A stretch of DNA of 64,000 bases, taken from assembly GCA_020631735.1 (NCBI GenBank), contig CM036231.1, positions 1,763,831 to 1,827,830 on the forward strand. The letters run 5' to 3'. The DNA is from Saccharum officinarum (Eukaryota > Streptophyta > Magnoliopsida > Poales > Poaceae). Below the pieces are notes generated by a model. The model was not told where the DNA came from. It did not search any database and saw nothing but the letters and a program-made list of their open reading frames with translations. Both the position numbers and the translations under genes were made by a program. Every line of letters starts with the position of its first letter. The stretch's first letter is position 1. Below are positions 12,434 to 22,288 of the stretch, piece after piece.

Positions 12434-12732
12434 TGAGACTGCTCTGTGCCGACCGCGGCACCGCCGGGGCCAACCCGCACTGAGGACACCCACCATGGGC
12501 GGCCACATCAGGAGACAAGGAGAGAGGGGGGAGAGAGAGATTCGCACGCGGCGCAGGGGGGCATAGCGGCTGCGGCCACCAGTGGGCCCAGCAGTGCCGG
12601 TGCGCCGCCTCGCCGGAGGACAGCCATCGCGGAGGGCCCAGTCAGTGCGCCGCCACACCGGGAGAGGAGAGAGAAAGAGAGACGCGACGGCGACGGTGGA
12701 GCTTGGAGGGCGCCGTCGCCGTCGCCGCTGGT
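12434..12732. other. GC-rich fragment, possible leader sequence
   Basis: About 300 bp of GC-rich DNA with GAGAGAGA-type tracts and overlapping open frames on both strands but no recognisable protein. It resembles a 5' UTR or a captured exon fragment. No function assigned. Confidence 0.3.
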
Positions 12733-12942
12733 AGTTTGCTTTCAAAATCTAGACTCAGTTTAGCGCCGTTATTATTGGCTCTGATATAACACTGTTGAGG
12801 GCCAGCGCAATTGGCACTAAAGTGAGTGTGTCATGACGACTTGAACGTAGACATGGCGCTGACGTAGAGGAGACCTGACGCCGTAAATCTTGGCGCAAGC
12901 ACAGCGCCACTTCTCCTGATGCCAACCTGCTTTGCAAGTGTA
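12733..12942 (+). repeat. Left arm of ~210-bp inverted repeat
   Basis: Begins AGTTTGCTTTCAAAATCTAG and is matched in inverted orientation by 15110-15319 (…CTAGATTTTGAAAGCAAACT). Shared internal blocks include GTAAATCTTGGCGC, GTCAGCGCCA-type motifs and CCACTTCTCCTG. Long TIRs would fit a MULE-like element, but no convincing 9-bp target duplication is visible. Confidence 0.7.
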
Positions 12943-13199
12943 GGCTGTGTTTAGTTGTGTAAAAATGTGTAAAAAGGTGTAAAAAAAGTACTGGAGCACG
13001 TTTTGGCTTTATTTGGCAAATAGTGTCCAACCGTTGACTAATTAGGTTCAAAACGTTCGTCTCGCAAAGTATAACCAAGCTGTACAATTAGTTTTTTATT
13101 TCATCTACATTTAGTACTCCATGCATGTATCGCAAGTTTGATGTGACGGAGAATCTTTTGTTTGCACAGTATTTTTTTTTTAGGGAAGTAAACACAGCC
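12943..13199. mobile_element. MITE inserted at inner edge of inverted repeat
   Basis: A 257-bp element with ends GGCTGTGTTTAGTT and AAGTAAACACAGCC, flanked by GTA at 12940-12942 and 13200-13202. The interior (CGTCTCGCAAAGTATAAC, TTTCATCTACATTTAGTACT) matches the MITE at 14522-15079. Confidence 0.87.
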
Positions 13200-13651
13200 G
13201 TAGCGTCCGAGAATTGCAGAAAGAGAGCAGAGAGAGCACTGCAGAGAGAGGGCAGGGAGTCAGAGCACGAGCATCGGAAAAAAAAAAGAACATGCATTCA
13301 TCGGCTGCAAGGGCATGGAAAATTTTCTCTCGTGCACGCGTATCGAGGATAGCTCTTCACCCTTCCTGTTATGCACGGTGGTCTATAGTGGTCTATAGTA
13401 TGCATGTTTCATACTTCAACATTTCTACTGCTACTTTAATCTTTCTGCCAGTACTTCCTACCGATAGCAATGTACATGCATTATATAATTTAGAACAGAG
13501 TTATATTAAAGTATGTTAAGTTAACTTAGTAAAAATATAAGAAAACAAAACTTAAACAAAAAGGGATTTGAGTAGGTATATAGAAAATATTAATAACATT
13601 TATATCTTCAAATAAGTTTCTCATATAAGTAGATTCAACGATGTATCTGAT

Positions 13652-14172
13652 GATACCAACTATCTCATGCACAGTAAGTACTACTCTCTCTGTCTAAAAA
13701 TAATATGCAGTCTTATTTCAAATGCACCAATTATGTAAAAAGAATATATTATGATATTAAATACATACATTATAAATTTGACCAATTATTATATAAATTC
13801 ATTATATAAAATTTATTTAACTTAACATACTTAAATACTCCCTCTGTCCCAGAAAAAATACAATTCTAGCAGGATCATGTTTTATATCTCAAGTTTGACC
13901 AATTATAGATAATACCAACTATCTCGTGCATAGTAAGTACTACTATCTCCGTCTAAAAATAATATGCATTCTTATTTCAAATGCACCAATATATAAAAAG
14001 AATATATTATGATATTAAATACATACATTATAAATTTGACCAATTATTATATAAATTTATTATATAAAATTTATTTAACTTACTATACTTAAATACTCCC
14101 TCCGTCCTAGAAAAAAAAATACAATTCTAGCAGGATCATGTTTTATATCTCAAGTTTGACCAATTATAGATA
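13652..14172. repeat. ~260-bp direct tandem duplication, AT-rich
   Basis: Two units of about 260 bp (13652-13911 and 13912-14172). Each starts near ATACCAACTATCTC and ends AGTTTGACCAATTATAGAT, and each carries Stowaway-like CTCCCTC(C/T)GTCC motifs. A local duplication of MITE-derived DNA. The flanks 13203-13651 and 14173-14521 hold no gene I can recognise. Confidence 0.8.
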
Positions 14173-14521
14173 AAAAATATCGATATTTATAATACTAAAT
14201 AAATAACATTAGATTGAAATATATTTTTATGATAAATTGATTTGGAGCTATAAATATGAATACTATTCAATAGAAACCTAATTAATATATGAACCACTTT
14301 AACTTAACAAATACAACAGCCATATATATACTACTAGTGGTACTTGCATGGTCACCACTGCCTCTGAATCCTTGCCGAGCTCTCATCGATATACATGTAT
14401 GAGAGGAAATTTTCCTCTACCCTTTAACTTTACAGGCGTGCCCGTGCAGCAGGCCTAGCTGCATGCATGCAGCCGCTCTCAGCTCTTTTTTTCTTCTTCT
14501 AGTACTAGCTTTGAATAGATA

Positions 14522-15079
14522 TGCCTCGTTTAGATAGCGAACTCGGGGATAGGGATGAAAACGGATCGGATATGGACGGATATAACTGATATCGTATTTG
14601 TTTTCATATTTATGTTCGGATTCGGATTCGAATACGGATAATATAAAAAATGCCGGATATGATATGATTGGATATCGACATCATAAATATGTGATTTAAA
14701 TATTCGGATACGAATACGGTATCGGATGTTAAATATCCGGACTCGGATACGGACGGATTAAAACCCCTCTAAACGGATTCGGTCTCGAATACGGTCGGAA
14801 AATATCCGTACCGTTTTCATCCCTGCTCGGGGGTGGCCGAATCTGCACAGTGTCACCCCGAGCACTGTAGCACTTTTGTTTTTTAGTGTAAAAAATTGTC
14901 CAAAAATTGATTAATTAGACTCAAAATGTTTGTCTCGTAAAGTATAACAAAACTGTGCAATTAGTTTATGATTTCATCTACATTTAGTACTTCATACATT
15001 TGCCGACATTTTGATGTGATGGAGAATCTCCTTTTTGCATAGTAGAATTTAGGGTGAATTCTGGAATTAAAAAAAGGCC
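14522..15079. mobile_element. MITE carrying a nested hAT-like MITE
   Basis: Ends TGCCTCGTTTAG and TTAAAAAAAGGCC, flanked by ATA at 14519-14521 and 15080-15082. The right two-thirds (14834 onward) matches the MITE at 12943. Positions 14550-14825 are a separate element inserted near its left end. Confidence 0.78.
14550..14825. mobile_element. hAT-like MITE
   Basis: A 276-bp element with TIRs (T/C)AGGGATGAAAACGG. The 8-bp flanks CTCGGGGA (14542-14549) and CTCGGGGG (14826-14833) match at 7 of 8 positions, as expected for hAT. The interior consists of reiterated CGGATACGGA / AATATCCG motifs. Confidence 0.87.
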
Positions 15080-15109
15080 ATAGGCTCACGAGATGTCCGT
15101 CGTCCTGGC

Positions 15110-15319
15110 ATGCAGTTGCCAGACGCTGCACCTGCAAGTCACGTTGGCGCCAGGAGAAGTGGCACCGTGCTTGGTGCCAAGATTTACAGCATTAAGGTCT
15201 CCTCCACGTCAGCGCCACGTCTGCGTCTAAGTCATCGTAGCACACTCACTTTGACACCAATTGCGTTGGCACCAATTGCGTTGGCGCCAAGCTGAGGGTC
15301 TAGATTTTGAAAGCAAACT
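15110..15319 (-). repeat. Right arm of ~210-bp inverted repeat
   Basis: Inverted partner of 12733-12942. The outer end is at GAAAGCAAACT (15319). It includes an internal duplication of CAATTGCGTTGGC (near 15255 and 15274). The interval between the arms holds no transposase, only nested MITEs and AT-rich repeats. Confidence 0.7.
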
Positions 15320-15632
15320 GTCAGGGGTGTATTTGAGAGAAACTTTTCAAAATGGGCTAAAAAATAAAAAAGACGGTCCGCCGTCGCGGGCGAGACCGAG
15401 AGAGGAGGACGGGGAGAGGTGTGCGTGCCTGTGGTTTTTCTTTTTTTTCTTTTCTTTTTTTTTTTGCGGTGAGGAGGGGAAGGAGCGGATATTTTTTGCG
15501 TTCAGAAACAGTAACTGGCTGGGTAACGGGAGCCGCGAGACGAAGATCAGCCGGACCAAATCTTTTTGGGCGACATGGCCTAGGTGGCCTGCCGGGGTTC
15601 ACCACCGGTTTGTAGGGACTAATTTTGGATTT

Positions 15633-15891
15633 TCTAGCATAGCGTTTGATGTATGAATTTTAGGTTAGGTAGGTAGATGACATAGTGTATGATGTAAATT
15701 ATTTTTAGCTTTTCTAGTTATAGACAATATATGATACAAGTCTTTTTGATTTTTCTAGTTAGATATATTGTATCCACCGATACTATGCCACACCGTCGGT
15801 ACACTAGTTGTGCACCATCGCCCATAACCAACAAATCCCTTGTCGCCTTACTGATTCGTTCATCCCTTGTCGTCTTTACAAGGTCATCCAT
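15633..15891. repeat. Dispersed repeat A, copy 1
   Basis: Matches 26335-26535 in the same orientation (TTTTCTAGCATAGC, TTGATGTATGAATTTTAGGT, GATACAAGTCTTTTT, ACTATGCCACAC). The match continues across the miniature CACTA insertion into 16588-16620. The class of the repeat is unknown. 15320-15632 upstream is a GC-rich/poly-T stretch with no supported gene. Confidence 0.75.
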
Positions 15892-16584
15892 CACTATATG
15901 ACAGTCCATCTTTAGCGTCACCTGTGTCGTTATAAGCCGTTTTAGCGATATACGGTCGGTCGTTATAATTCTATAACGACCCTTGTATCTGTCGTTGATA
16001 CTAGAGTCGCTATAAATATTTAATGACGGACCGACTTTTAACAATCATCCGTCTGACGTTATGTGATAGATATACCGACCGACTATCCGACGCCTATTAT
16101 AAACTTATAACGACACATTGTCTGATGATATATATTTATAGGGACCAACTATCTAACGCGGGGGAGGGCGCAGCGGCGGACCTGGTGGTAGGCGGTGCTA
16201 GTTGTGGGGGAGCGCGTGGCGCCGCGTGAGGCGATGCGGCTTGCGTGTGGTGAAATGACCGGCTTTACCGGCGGGCTAGAGAGAAATTGGAGCTAGGGTT
16301 TCATCCAACTTGTGGGCCATGTAAAAATTAGGCGCCAATTGGGCCAGCGGAGAGCACGCAGGCCCAAATTATATGTACCGATGGATAGTTGGACCATAAT
16401 ATCAAGATTTAATGACTGACTGTTAAACGGTAAAGCGAAGTAACAATAATGACCGGTAGTCTGTTGCAAAAATGAGATATAGTGACCGACCGATATTACT
16501 AATCTTTAACGTCTGACCTTCCGTTGTTAAATTGGTATTTTTTAACGACTCCATGTGACGCTAAAGATAGGCTGTGGTGTAGTG
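15892..16584. mobile_element. Miniature non-autonomous CACTA element
   Basis: A 693-bp element starting CACTATATGACAGTCC and ending GGCTGTGGTGTAGTG. The subterminal block ATCTTTAGCGTCAC is shared by both ends in inverted orientation. It is flanked by CAT at 15889-15891 and 16585-16587. The related sequence at 26519-26550 lacks the insertion and reads through GGTCATCCAT. The interior includes a GC-rich stretch (16155-16300), possibly captured. No transposase. Confidence 0.88.
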
Positions 16585-17027
16585 CATCCTGAGACGCTCG
16601 ACTGCCTCCCATGAGGCTAGGGGAGAGCCGGAGTGCAGAGCAGCTGGCCGCTGGCGTACGCGAGGAAGGAGAACGGCAGGGAATAGGGATGGTGCTTGAG
16701 CATTGAAAATAAACAAACAGGTTGAAAGCAATAGTCGAGCGTCACGAACAGGTGTCCCAAGGCCAAGCACAACAGAATGACCACGGTCTACTGACTCCGA
16801 CACGGTGTACAGAATACGTGCACAAATGACGACAACACAATTGCACAAAAACTAGTGCTAGATAGGCAGATAGCTTAGGCTCTTAGCGTTCACTTGGTGG
16901 GGTCAATTCCGCAGAACTCCTGGAGCGCGCTGTTCAATGCGGGCCTCTCCTGGCCGAAGCGGAACTTGACGTACTCGTCGAAGTCACAGGGCCTGAAGCG
17001 CAGGGGGCGCCGGTCGTGGTCCACGAG
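16249..17027. repeat. Segment duplicated at 63214-64000, copy 1
   Basis: From GGTGAAATGACCGG to GGTCCACGAG this segment is repeated, same orientation, at the right end of the window. I count about 8 substitutions, a 1-bp and a 7-bp length difference, about 99% identity. It spans the right part of the mini-CACTA and the 3' exon of the dioxygenase gene. The second copy continues beyond the window. Confidence 0.95.
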
Positions 17028-18069
17028 CTCCTCCAGCGCGCTCACCACGGCGCCGGGCCTCAGCGACGACCCGAACAGCGCCGACAGCCTCTCGCGTTTG
17101 CTTGGCGTCCTCACGCGGTGGACGCAGGCAGGCACCCTCCCGTTCGTCACCACCTGCATGCATGCACCCGTAAAAGTGTTGATGCTGATGGGGGCCTGCA
17201 CATTGACGAGCTAGGGATGGAGGACCAGCATCCGGCCGCTTACCGTGAGCATCTCGCCGGCGACGACAGCGAACGTGCCGGGCTCAGGGGCCACGCTGAT
17301 CCAGGTGCCGTCCCTGGCCTGCACCTCCAGACCCTCCACCTCGTGCTGCGCGATGGTGGTCACCATGGTGCAGTCCTTGTGCGCAACCGCGTACGTCGCT
17401 TCGTCGTCGACGTCGCCGCCGGCAGTCGGAGGCAGGGCCCCGTAGTGGGACAGCCGGACGTGGTAGTCGAGCGACGCGAGGTGCGAGTCGACGTGCTCCT
17501 TCCGCACGCCCAGGCTCTCCAGAACCATCTTCTGCACCGTTTGGTCCAACTCCAGCATGCCCTTGGCAAACGCTTCTATCGTGTCGCTGCAAAAACATCC
17601 GTCGATCGCCATATATTTATAGCAAAGGCAGCACGATGACAGCTAAATTCATATATACTTAACACTTTGCTTACCAGAAGGCAATGTTTCCATCGGGCCA
17701 AACGTGATTGGTGAAGGCGTGGACTTTGCCGGCGTCCGTGGCTTCCGAGATGCGCAGGCTCTCGAGGCTAGGGGCCTTCACGGGATCAGGCCCGATGTAG
17801 CCGCCGATACGGCTACCACCAGACAGTGTTCCCTGCTTCACCGCCAGAGGGAGGGCGAAGAGCTCTGCCATCGCGCGGCCGAACAGGTCCTGCCGGAGCT
17901 CGCCGTCCAGCGCGCCGTGGGCGACCACGACGCAGCCCAGCTCTTCCATCGACGCAGCCACGGCAGCGCAGGCTTCCAGCCAACCAGGCCCGCCCGGTCG
18001 GAGGCCGCGGAGGTCGACCCTGCGCAGCTCTCCGCGCCACGGCTGCTCGGCCATCTTGCCAGCGTCCAT
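16890..18069 (-). CDS. 2-oxoglutarate/Fe(II)-dependent dioxygenase, AOP-like
   Basis: Three exons on the minus strand: 18069-17675, 17586-17244 and 17153-16890, with GT-AG introns. They join in frame to 333 residues, the usual size for plant 2OGDs (DOXC class). The N-terminal half carries the DIOX_N-type region. The C-terminal 2OG-FeII_Oxy domain has the iron ligands H201 and D203 (AHKDC) and H258 (CVHRV), and the 2OG-binding R268-x-S270 (RLS), all present. Phrases such as VEGLEVQARDGTWI and GEMLT are typical of AOP/GA-oxidase-like soluble enzymes that hydroxylate or desaturate small metabolites. The substrate cannot be inferred. The start is the first ATG of the frame; an ATG five codons downstream is also possible. 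A mini-CACTA lies about 300 bp 3' of the stop. The 3' exon is duplicated at 63856-64000. Confidence 0.9.
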
Positions 18070-18156
18070 GTTCTCTCGACCTCCTTCTAGCTATGCGCTG
18101 TGGCCTGTGGTTCAGAGGTGTGCAATAATCGAGATCAACACACCCCACAATCACGT

Positions 18157-18169
18157 CCTATAAGTATAC
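18157..18169 (-). promoter_or_regulatory. Candidate TATA region of dioxygenase gene
   Basis: Minus-strand GTATACTTATAGG lies about 90-100 bp upstream of the ATG at 18069. It is a weak TATA-like match placed about right for a short 5' UTR. Prediction only. Confidence 0.35.
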
Positions 18170-19880
18170 TCTTAGTACCTATCGTATCCCTTCGGTATCG
18201 ATCAAATTATGTTTTGTTATCACTACATTAATGCAAGCAATCAATCATGTATGGTATCATTGATTGCTTACATTAATCTTAGCATTCATTATATTTTATT
18301 TATGCAGTATAACCTAAGATTTAGTCTTAGTGTTTGATTGTCCCATGCTAAAAAATGCCTCTGTGTTGCAACGAGAGAAATTGTATATACATTTAAAGCT
18401 TCTGAAGTTATAAACCCGTATAAATGGCAAGAGGGAATGTGGAGTAGGCAGGGAGCGAGACGTGGAGGGTGGGGAGCATAACATCCTTGAGGTGATAAGG
18501 ATTGAAGAAAATGCTAGAGAATCAAAAGATATATCATCTATAAGAGAAGGTGCTGCTAACACCAAAACTTGTTGCAATAATCGGACTCATCTGAACAAGG
18601 CTTCGTCCATCATTCTACCAAATTTTTGGTGCTTCGGCACCCTCCCCGATTTGTAATCTCAATGACTTTGGGTCACATGACCCCTGTAGGTGCTTCGGCA
18701 CCCTCCATCCACCGGCTTCCCAGCATAAGTGGAAAATTTATTCAGGTGGGGATCTCACAATCTCACCCCTCCAGTGTGAGTCTTCAAAAAATGATGGTGG
18801 GGCACAGGGCGAGTGGCTGGCGGGGCTCATGCTATGGAAATGAAAAGGGTTGTGCGGACACGAACAAGCAGAGGGGAGCAGTGCAGACAGAAAACAGAAG
18901 CAAGTCACTAAGTCAGTGTTGGGTTGAAAGTGGCCAGGTCCATAAGCAATGATGGGCTAGACGAAAAATGGGATAAATTTTTGAATCTTTAATATTGGGT
19001 ATATATTGCTTAAATTATGCTACGTGTAGTCACATATATGTTCTAGTAGAGTTTTCTAGTGGAGGTTGGGAAATGAGAAATTTTCATTTTTTATGTGCCT
19101 TATTATTGGCTTGTGCTAATCTATGTTACCTAATGCAATTTAATCTGGCGTACTAGCTAATGCTTGATATAAGAGTCTCTCTCCATGCAATCACAAACAT
19201 AACTAAACTCGATCCATTGCACAAATCTAAATACAGGATAACGTAAGCAACAAAATACTAGGACATGATGAGATGACTACTGTGGCTCCTAAGGATTTAT
19301 TTTTGCCATTAGCCACATATAATGTCAGAAAATATGAAGGTAGTTGTAACTGCTCCCTTGTAATCTCTCTCTATCCATTTTACTATATATCTAGACATAA
19401 AAAAATTAAAACGACTTGTAATTTGGAACAAGAGAGCAATAGATACCACTGAGTGTGCGCGACGACTCAATCGGCAGGTGCGGCGGAGAGCAGCGCCAAG
19501 CAGCCCGTCCCCAGTCCACGCCGTGCAAACACAAAAACTGTGTAGGAGCAGCACCCGCAATATGGTGGAAGGCGATAAATAATAGGGGATAGTAGGGCTT
19601 ACATTACAGTACTGGACAAGAAGCATCGTGAAAGTCGGCAAGAGCAGAAGATTCTTTCATCCGGCAACAAGCTTCCTACCCGGCAGTAGTAAGCACTAAA
19701 GTTTTGTTTCCTCTACTCATCCATCGGCGGCTTGTCCGTGAGACTTGCGTCAGGAGTACAGAGAAAGTGTATTTCTTTTATTCTTTATATATAATAATAA
19801 TATTGAGACCCACATTAATGTCACCATATACATATATACATTGTTAACATTAAAGAGTCAAAATTCGTACCAGGCAGATC
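18170..19880. other. Intergenic DNA with small hairpins
   Basis: No gene seen. A hairpin with 11-bp arms (AAGCAATCAAT / ATTGATTGCTT) lies near 18236-18270. GGTGCTTCGGCACCCTCC occurs twice (18628-18645 and 18689-18706), each with a GGTGC-TTCG-GCACC stem-loop. 19450-19540 shares a GC-rich fragment (GGCAGGTGCGGCG, CACGCCGTGCAAAC) with 22490-22590, a dispersed repeat. Confidence 0.5.
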
Positions 19881-19881
19881 G

Positions 19882-19974
19882 ATGAGCTTATAGCTCAGTG
19901 GTGGGACATCCGGGTGCCACCCACCCACCCAGGGCTCGAATTCTAGGTGTAACACAATAAAAATCCCCTCGCTG
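19882..19974 (+). mobile_element. tRNA-derived SINE, 3' end truncated
   Basis: A tRNA-like head with an A box (TAGCTCAGTGGT at about 19891) and B box (GGCTCGAATTC at about 19933), followed by AAAAATCCCCTCGCTG, as in grass Au/ZmSINE-type elements. It ends where a CACTA terminus begins (19975), so the tail is missing. The acceptor-stem structure of a real tRNA is absent, so it is not a tRNA gene. Confidence 0.75.
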
Positions 19975-20384
19975 CACTACTACAGAATAAGCAATCACTG
20001 CTCAGAATTTTAAAACCGACACTGGTAGATACATCACTGCTGGTTAATAAGAAAAAAGTCTATCATTATCGAAACTTTATACCAACCGACAGTGATAGAT
20101 ATTATCACTGTCGGTTGCTACTGCAATTCGGCACTGATGTTTATCACTATCGGATTGTAGTGCCAGCCGACACTGATCCACAGTCGGACCTGAAAATTTT
20201 ACGTATCCCGGTTAACTCCAAACTCACGTCCATCCAATCCACACCTCTATCTATTCTCTCTTCACAAACTTCTCTCGTGATTTATTCCTCTGCACTGCTC
20301 GCTCCTCCCCCGCCTGGACCTCCGTCGCGCCGCTCGCTCCTTACCTGCTGGACCTCCCTCGCCGCTGGCCCCTCCCCCTCCCCG

Positions 20385-20505
20385 CGCCATCTACCTCCGC
20401 TCTGAGGGCTTCGCCAGCTCTGTCGCCGTTGACCCGCGCCTGTTCCGCCAGGAGGGGCACGACTACCTCGTCGACGACGGGAGACGGATCGAGCCAACCG
20501 TAGTT
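20385..20505 (+). pseudogene. Captured coding-like fragment, unknown
   Basis: One frame reads IYLRSEGFASSVAVDPRLF and continues QEGHDYLVDDGRRIEPT with strong GC3 bias, then runs into AT-rich DNA. I do not recognise the family. It looks like an exon fragment carried between CACTA subterminal motifs. Confidence 0.35.
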
Positions 20506-20569
20506 TTTTTCGAGGTTTTTTAGAAATTGGTATAATCTTATTCATCATTATTTCCTACATTGTTTAAGA

Positions 20570-20733
20570 CTCAACTTCGCGACGAGCCTAACGAGCCGAG
20601 CCTAACGAGCCGAGCCGAAGTTGAAAGTCGTTCCAAATCAAGTCATTTTCATTTTAAAAGATAAATGAGTCCAATCGGAGCACTTTTGTACCGAGCCACC
20701 GAGCCAGCTTAACGAGCTTTTTGTCCAGCCCTG
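20570..20733 (-). mobile_element. hAT-like MITE, one end
   Basis: On the minus strand it starts CAGGGCTGGACAAAAAGC and contains reiterated GGCTCG / GCTCGTTAGGCTCG motifs. This is a common form of grass hAT MITE terminus. The opposite end was not located. Confidence 0.5.
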
Positions 20734-20849
20734 TGGTGCCCGATGGAGGTGGATCCAGATCCAATGGTGGCGAGGAGGAAGAAGGTGCGCCCGGCGACGG
20801 ATCCATGACTAGGTGTATTCCTTCCCAATCCCATGAACATCTGCATCGT

Positions 20850-21045
20850 TCTTCTTTGTGATGTACGAATCCTTTTCCTTTGTCTATGATGTATTGAATC
20901 TGTGATGTATTGAATTTGTGTTGTACGAATCTTTCCCAATCCTTCGTAATGTGCTGAACCCTTCTCCTTTGTGATGTACGAATCGATTTGTGGTTGAGTT
21001 GATTTGTGATGTGTTGAACCCCTCCTCCTTTGTTTGTGATGGAGC
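20850..21045. repeat. Degenerate minisatellite
   Basis: At least six imperfect copies of TTTGTGATGTACGAATC / TGTGATGTATTGAATC with variable spacing. No coding signal. 21171-21660 downstream holds nothing I can assign. Confidence 0.6.
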
Positions 21046-21668
21046 GACGGCGGTAGCCAGCGAGCATGGCGGCGGCGGCAGTAACGAGCACGCTTGCTTA
21101 ATGTATTCTTTTTTTGTTTTTGTTTTTTTAAAGCCTATCACTGCTGGGTGAAGTACCGGCAGTGGTAAGCCAGGGCCTGAACATTACACCAAAACTGCTC
21201 AACAGCAGCAGACTCAGGATGATCATCTACAACCACAGCAGATCATATGTCTTTTGCACCATTCAAACTACTTAGACTGCTCAACAGAAAAAGAAAAAGA
21301 AAACTTTACAGTAGCAGTTTTGGTAGTTAACAGCAGGAGACTCAAGATGATGGATCAATAGCGTCCATTCTGCAATGTCTTGCTTCCATGTGGCACATCA
21401 GAGATCAGCGGGTCCTCCTAACAAAAGATCTGACAAAAAACATGCACAACATTCGTAACCAGCTTCCGATTTAGCACTTGCACTTCAATGAGTATGTGCT
21501 AGTAATAATTCCAAAGATTTAACTACAACAAGCTCCAGATAAATGCCTCAAGATATGCAAGAAATTAGCAGTCAATTATCTATTTAAAAAATCTGAAACA
21601 AGGTAGCATGAAAGTACAAGATCAACGGATCTGGTAAAAATTTGGTTTGGCTTTCCAGTGGCATATAT

Positions 21669-22288
21669 TCAGTTTGCGCTGCTTAGTAGTTCATTCACAA
21701 GCCAAAACCAACTAAGCAAACATATTGAAGCTTCAAAGACAAGGAAGACCAAAAGATAAGCAAGGGAGAAGTCCCCGAGCTTGTCAACCTTTCTCACTCG
21801 CCCTGACTTTAGCTCCATCACGAACAGTCCAACACCTATGCTGATGAAGATGACACCCACACACACACCCTCTGCGAAGCCAACCACGGATGCGAAGTCA
21901 CTGGGGTTGTCCATGGACATCTTTTTCTCTTGATCAATGACTCTGCGTTGTACCCATTTTGCAGTTCTCCCTGAACTCACCCTTCTCCACCAGAGATAAA
22001 GTCTGTAATCCTCAATGCTAGCAAGTCCTAGCAAACGATCCTCCATCACGATGCGGGTGGCTGGGGCTTAACTACAGACAAGAAATTATTGGTCCAGTCA
22101 TACTTGACAATTGTAGCAGCCTCCAAGTAGATTTTGTCTCCAATGAGAAGATCACGGCTGTAAGCCACACTAGGAACATTCTCGAGCGTGACTGGCACCC
22201 TCCACGCGCCTATCTCCGATGAGTACATGACCGCCCACATGGTAGGAGTAGGACTCATGTAGTTGGTGACCAAAACCGAAGGGGCCAC
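21669..22288 (-). pseudogene. F-box-associated domain protein fragment
   Basis: Minus-strand 22288-22046 (MWAVMYSSEIGAWRVPV, GDKIYLEAATIVKYDW) and, in another frame, 22049-21669 (LLGLASIEDYRLYLW, WVQRRVI, VGFAEGV, GLFVMELKSGRVRKVD) match the C-terminal F-box-associated region of the large grass F-box family. Intact members recruit substrates to SCF ubiquitin ligases. Here the F-box and N-terminal region are missing, the two halves are frameshifted at about 22046, and the C-terminus diverges after KVDKLGD. A truncated pseudogene. Confidence 0.65.

Larger units (their letters stand above)
19975..21170 (+). mobile_element. CACTA-family fragment, one end visible
   Basis: Begins CACTACTACAGAA, with subterminal motifs of the form CCGACAGTGATAGA / TATCACTGTCGG at 20010-20190 and related CACTGC / CCGGCAGTG motifs at 21137-21165. 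No matching TAGTG terminus is found, so the right end is lost or eroded. The interior holds a coding-like GC-rich fragment (20385-20505), the end of another MITE and a degenerate minisatellite. No transposase. Confidence 0.6.

Noticed and set aside
12422..12763. Open frames on both strands of the GC-rich fragment
   Set aside because: No recognisable domain and composition-driven; kept only as an unassigned segment.
12765..12800. Minus-strand TTATATCAGAGCC resembling a Met-tRNA primer-binding site
   Set aside because: It lies inside the inverted-repeat arm, imperfectly matches the usual site and has no LTR next to it.
17016..17639. Long plus-strand open frame across the dioxygenase gene
   Set aside because: Antisense shadow of GC-rich exons; it has no family motif, while the minus strand gives a complete 2OGD.
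19888..19945. tRNA-like A and B boxes suggesting a tRNA gene
   Set aside because: No acceptor or anticodon stem can be paired, and the following sequence is the SINE body, so it is a SINE promoter.
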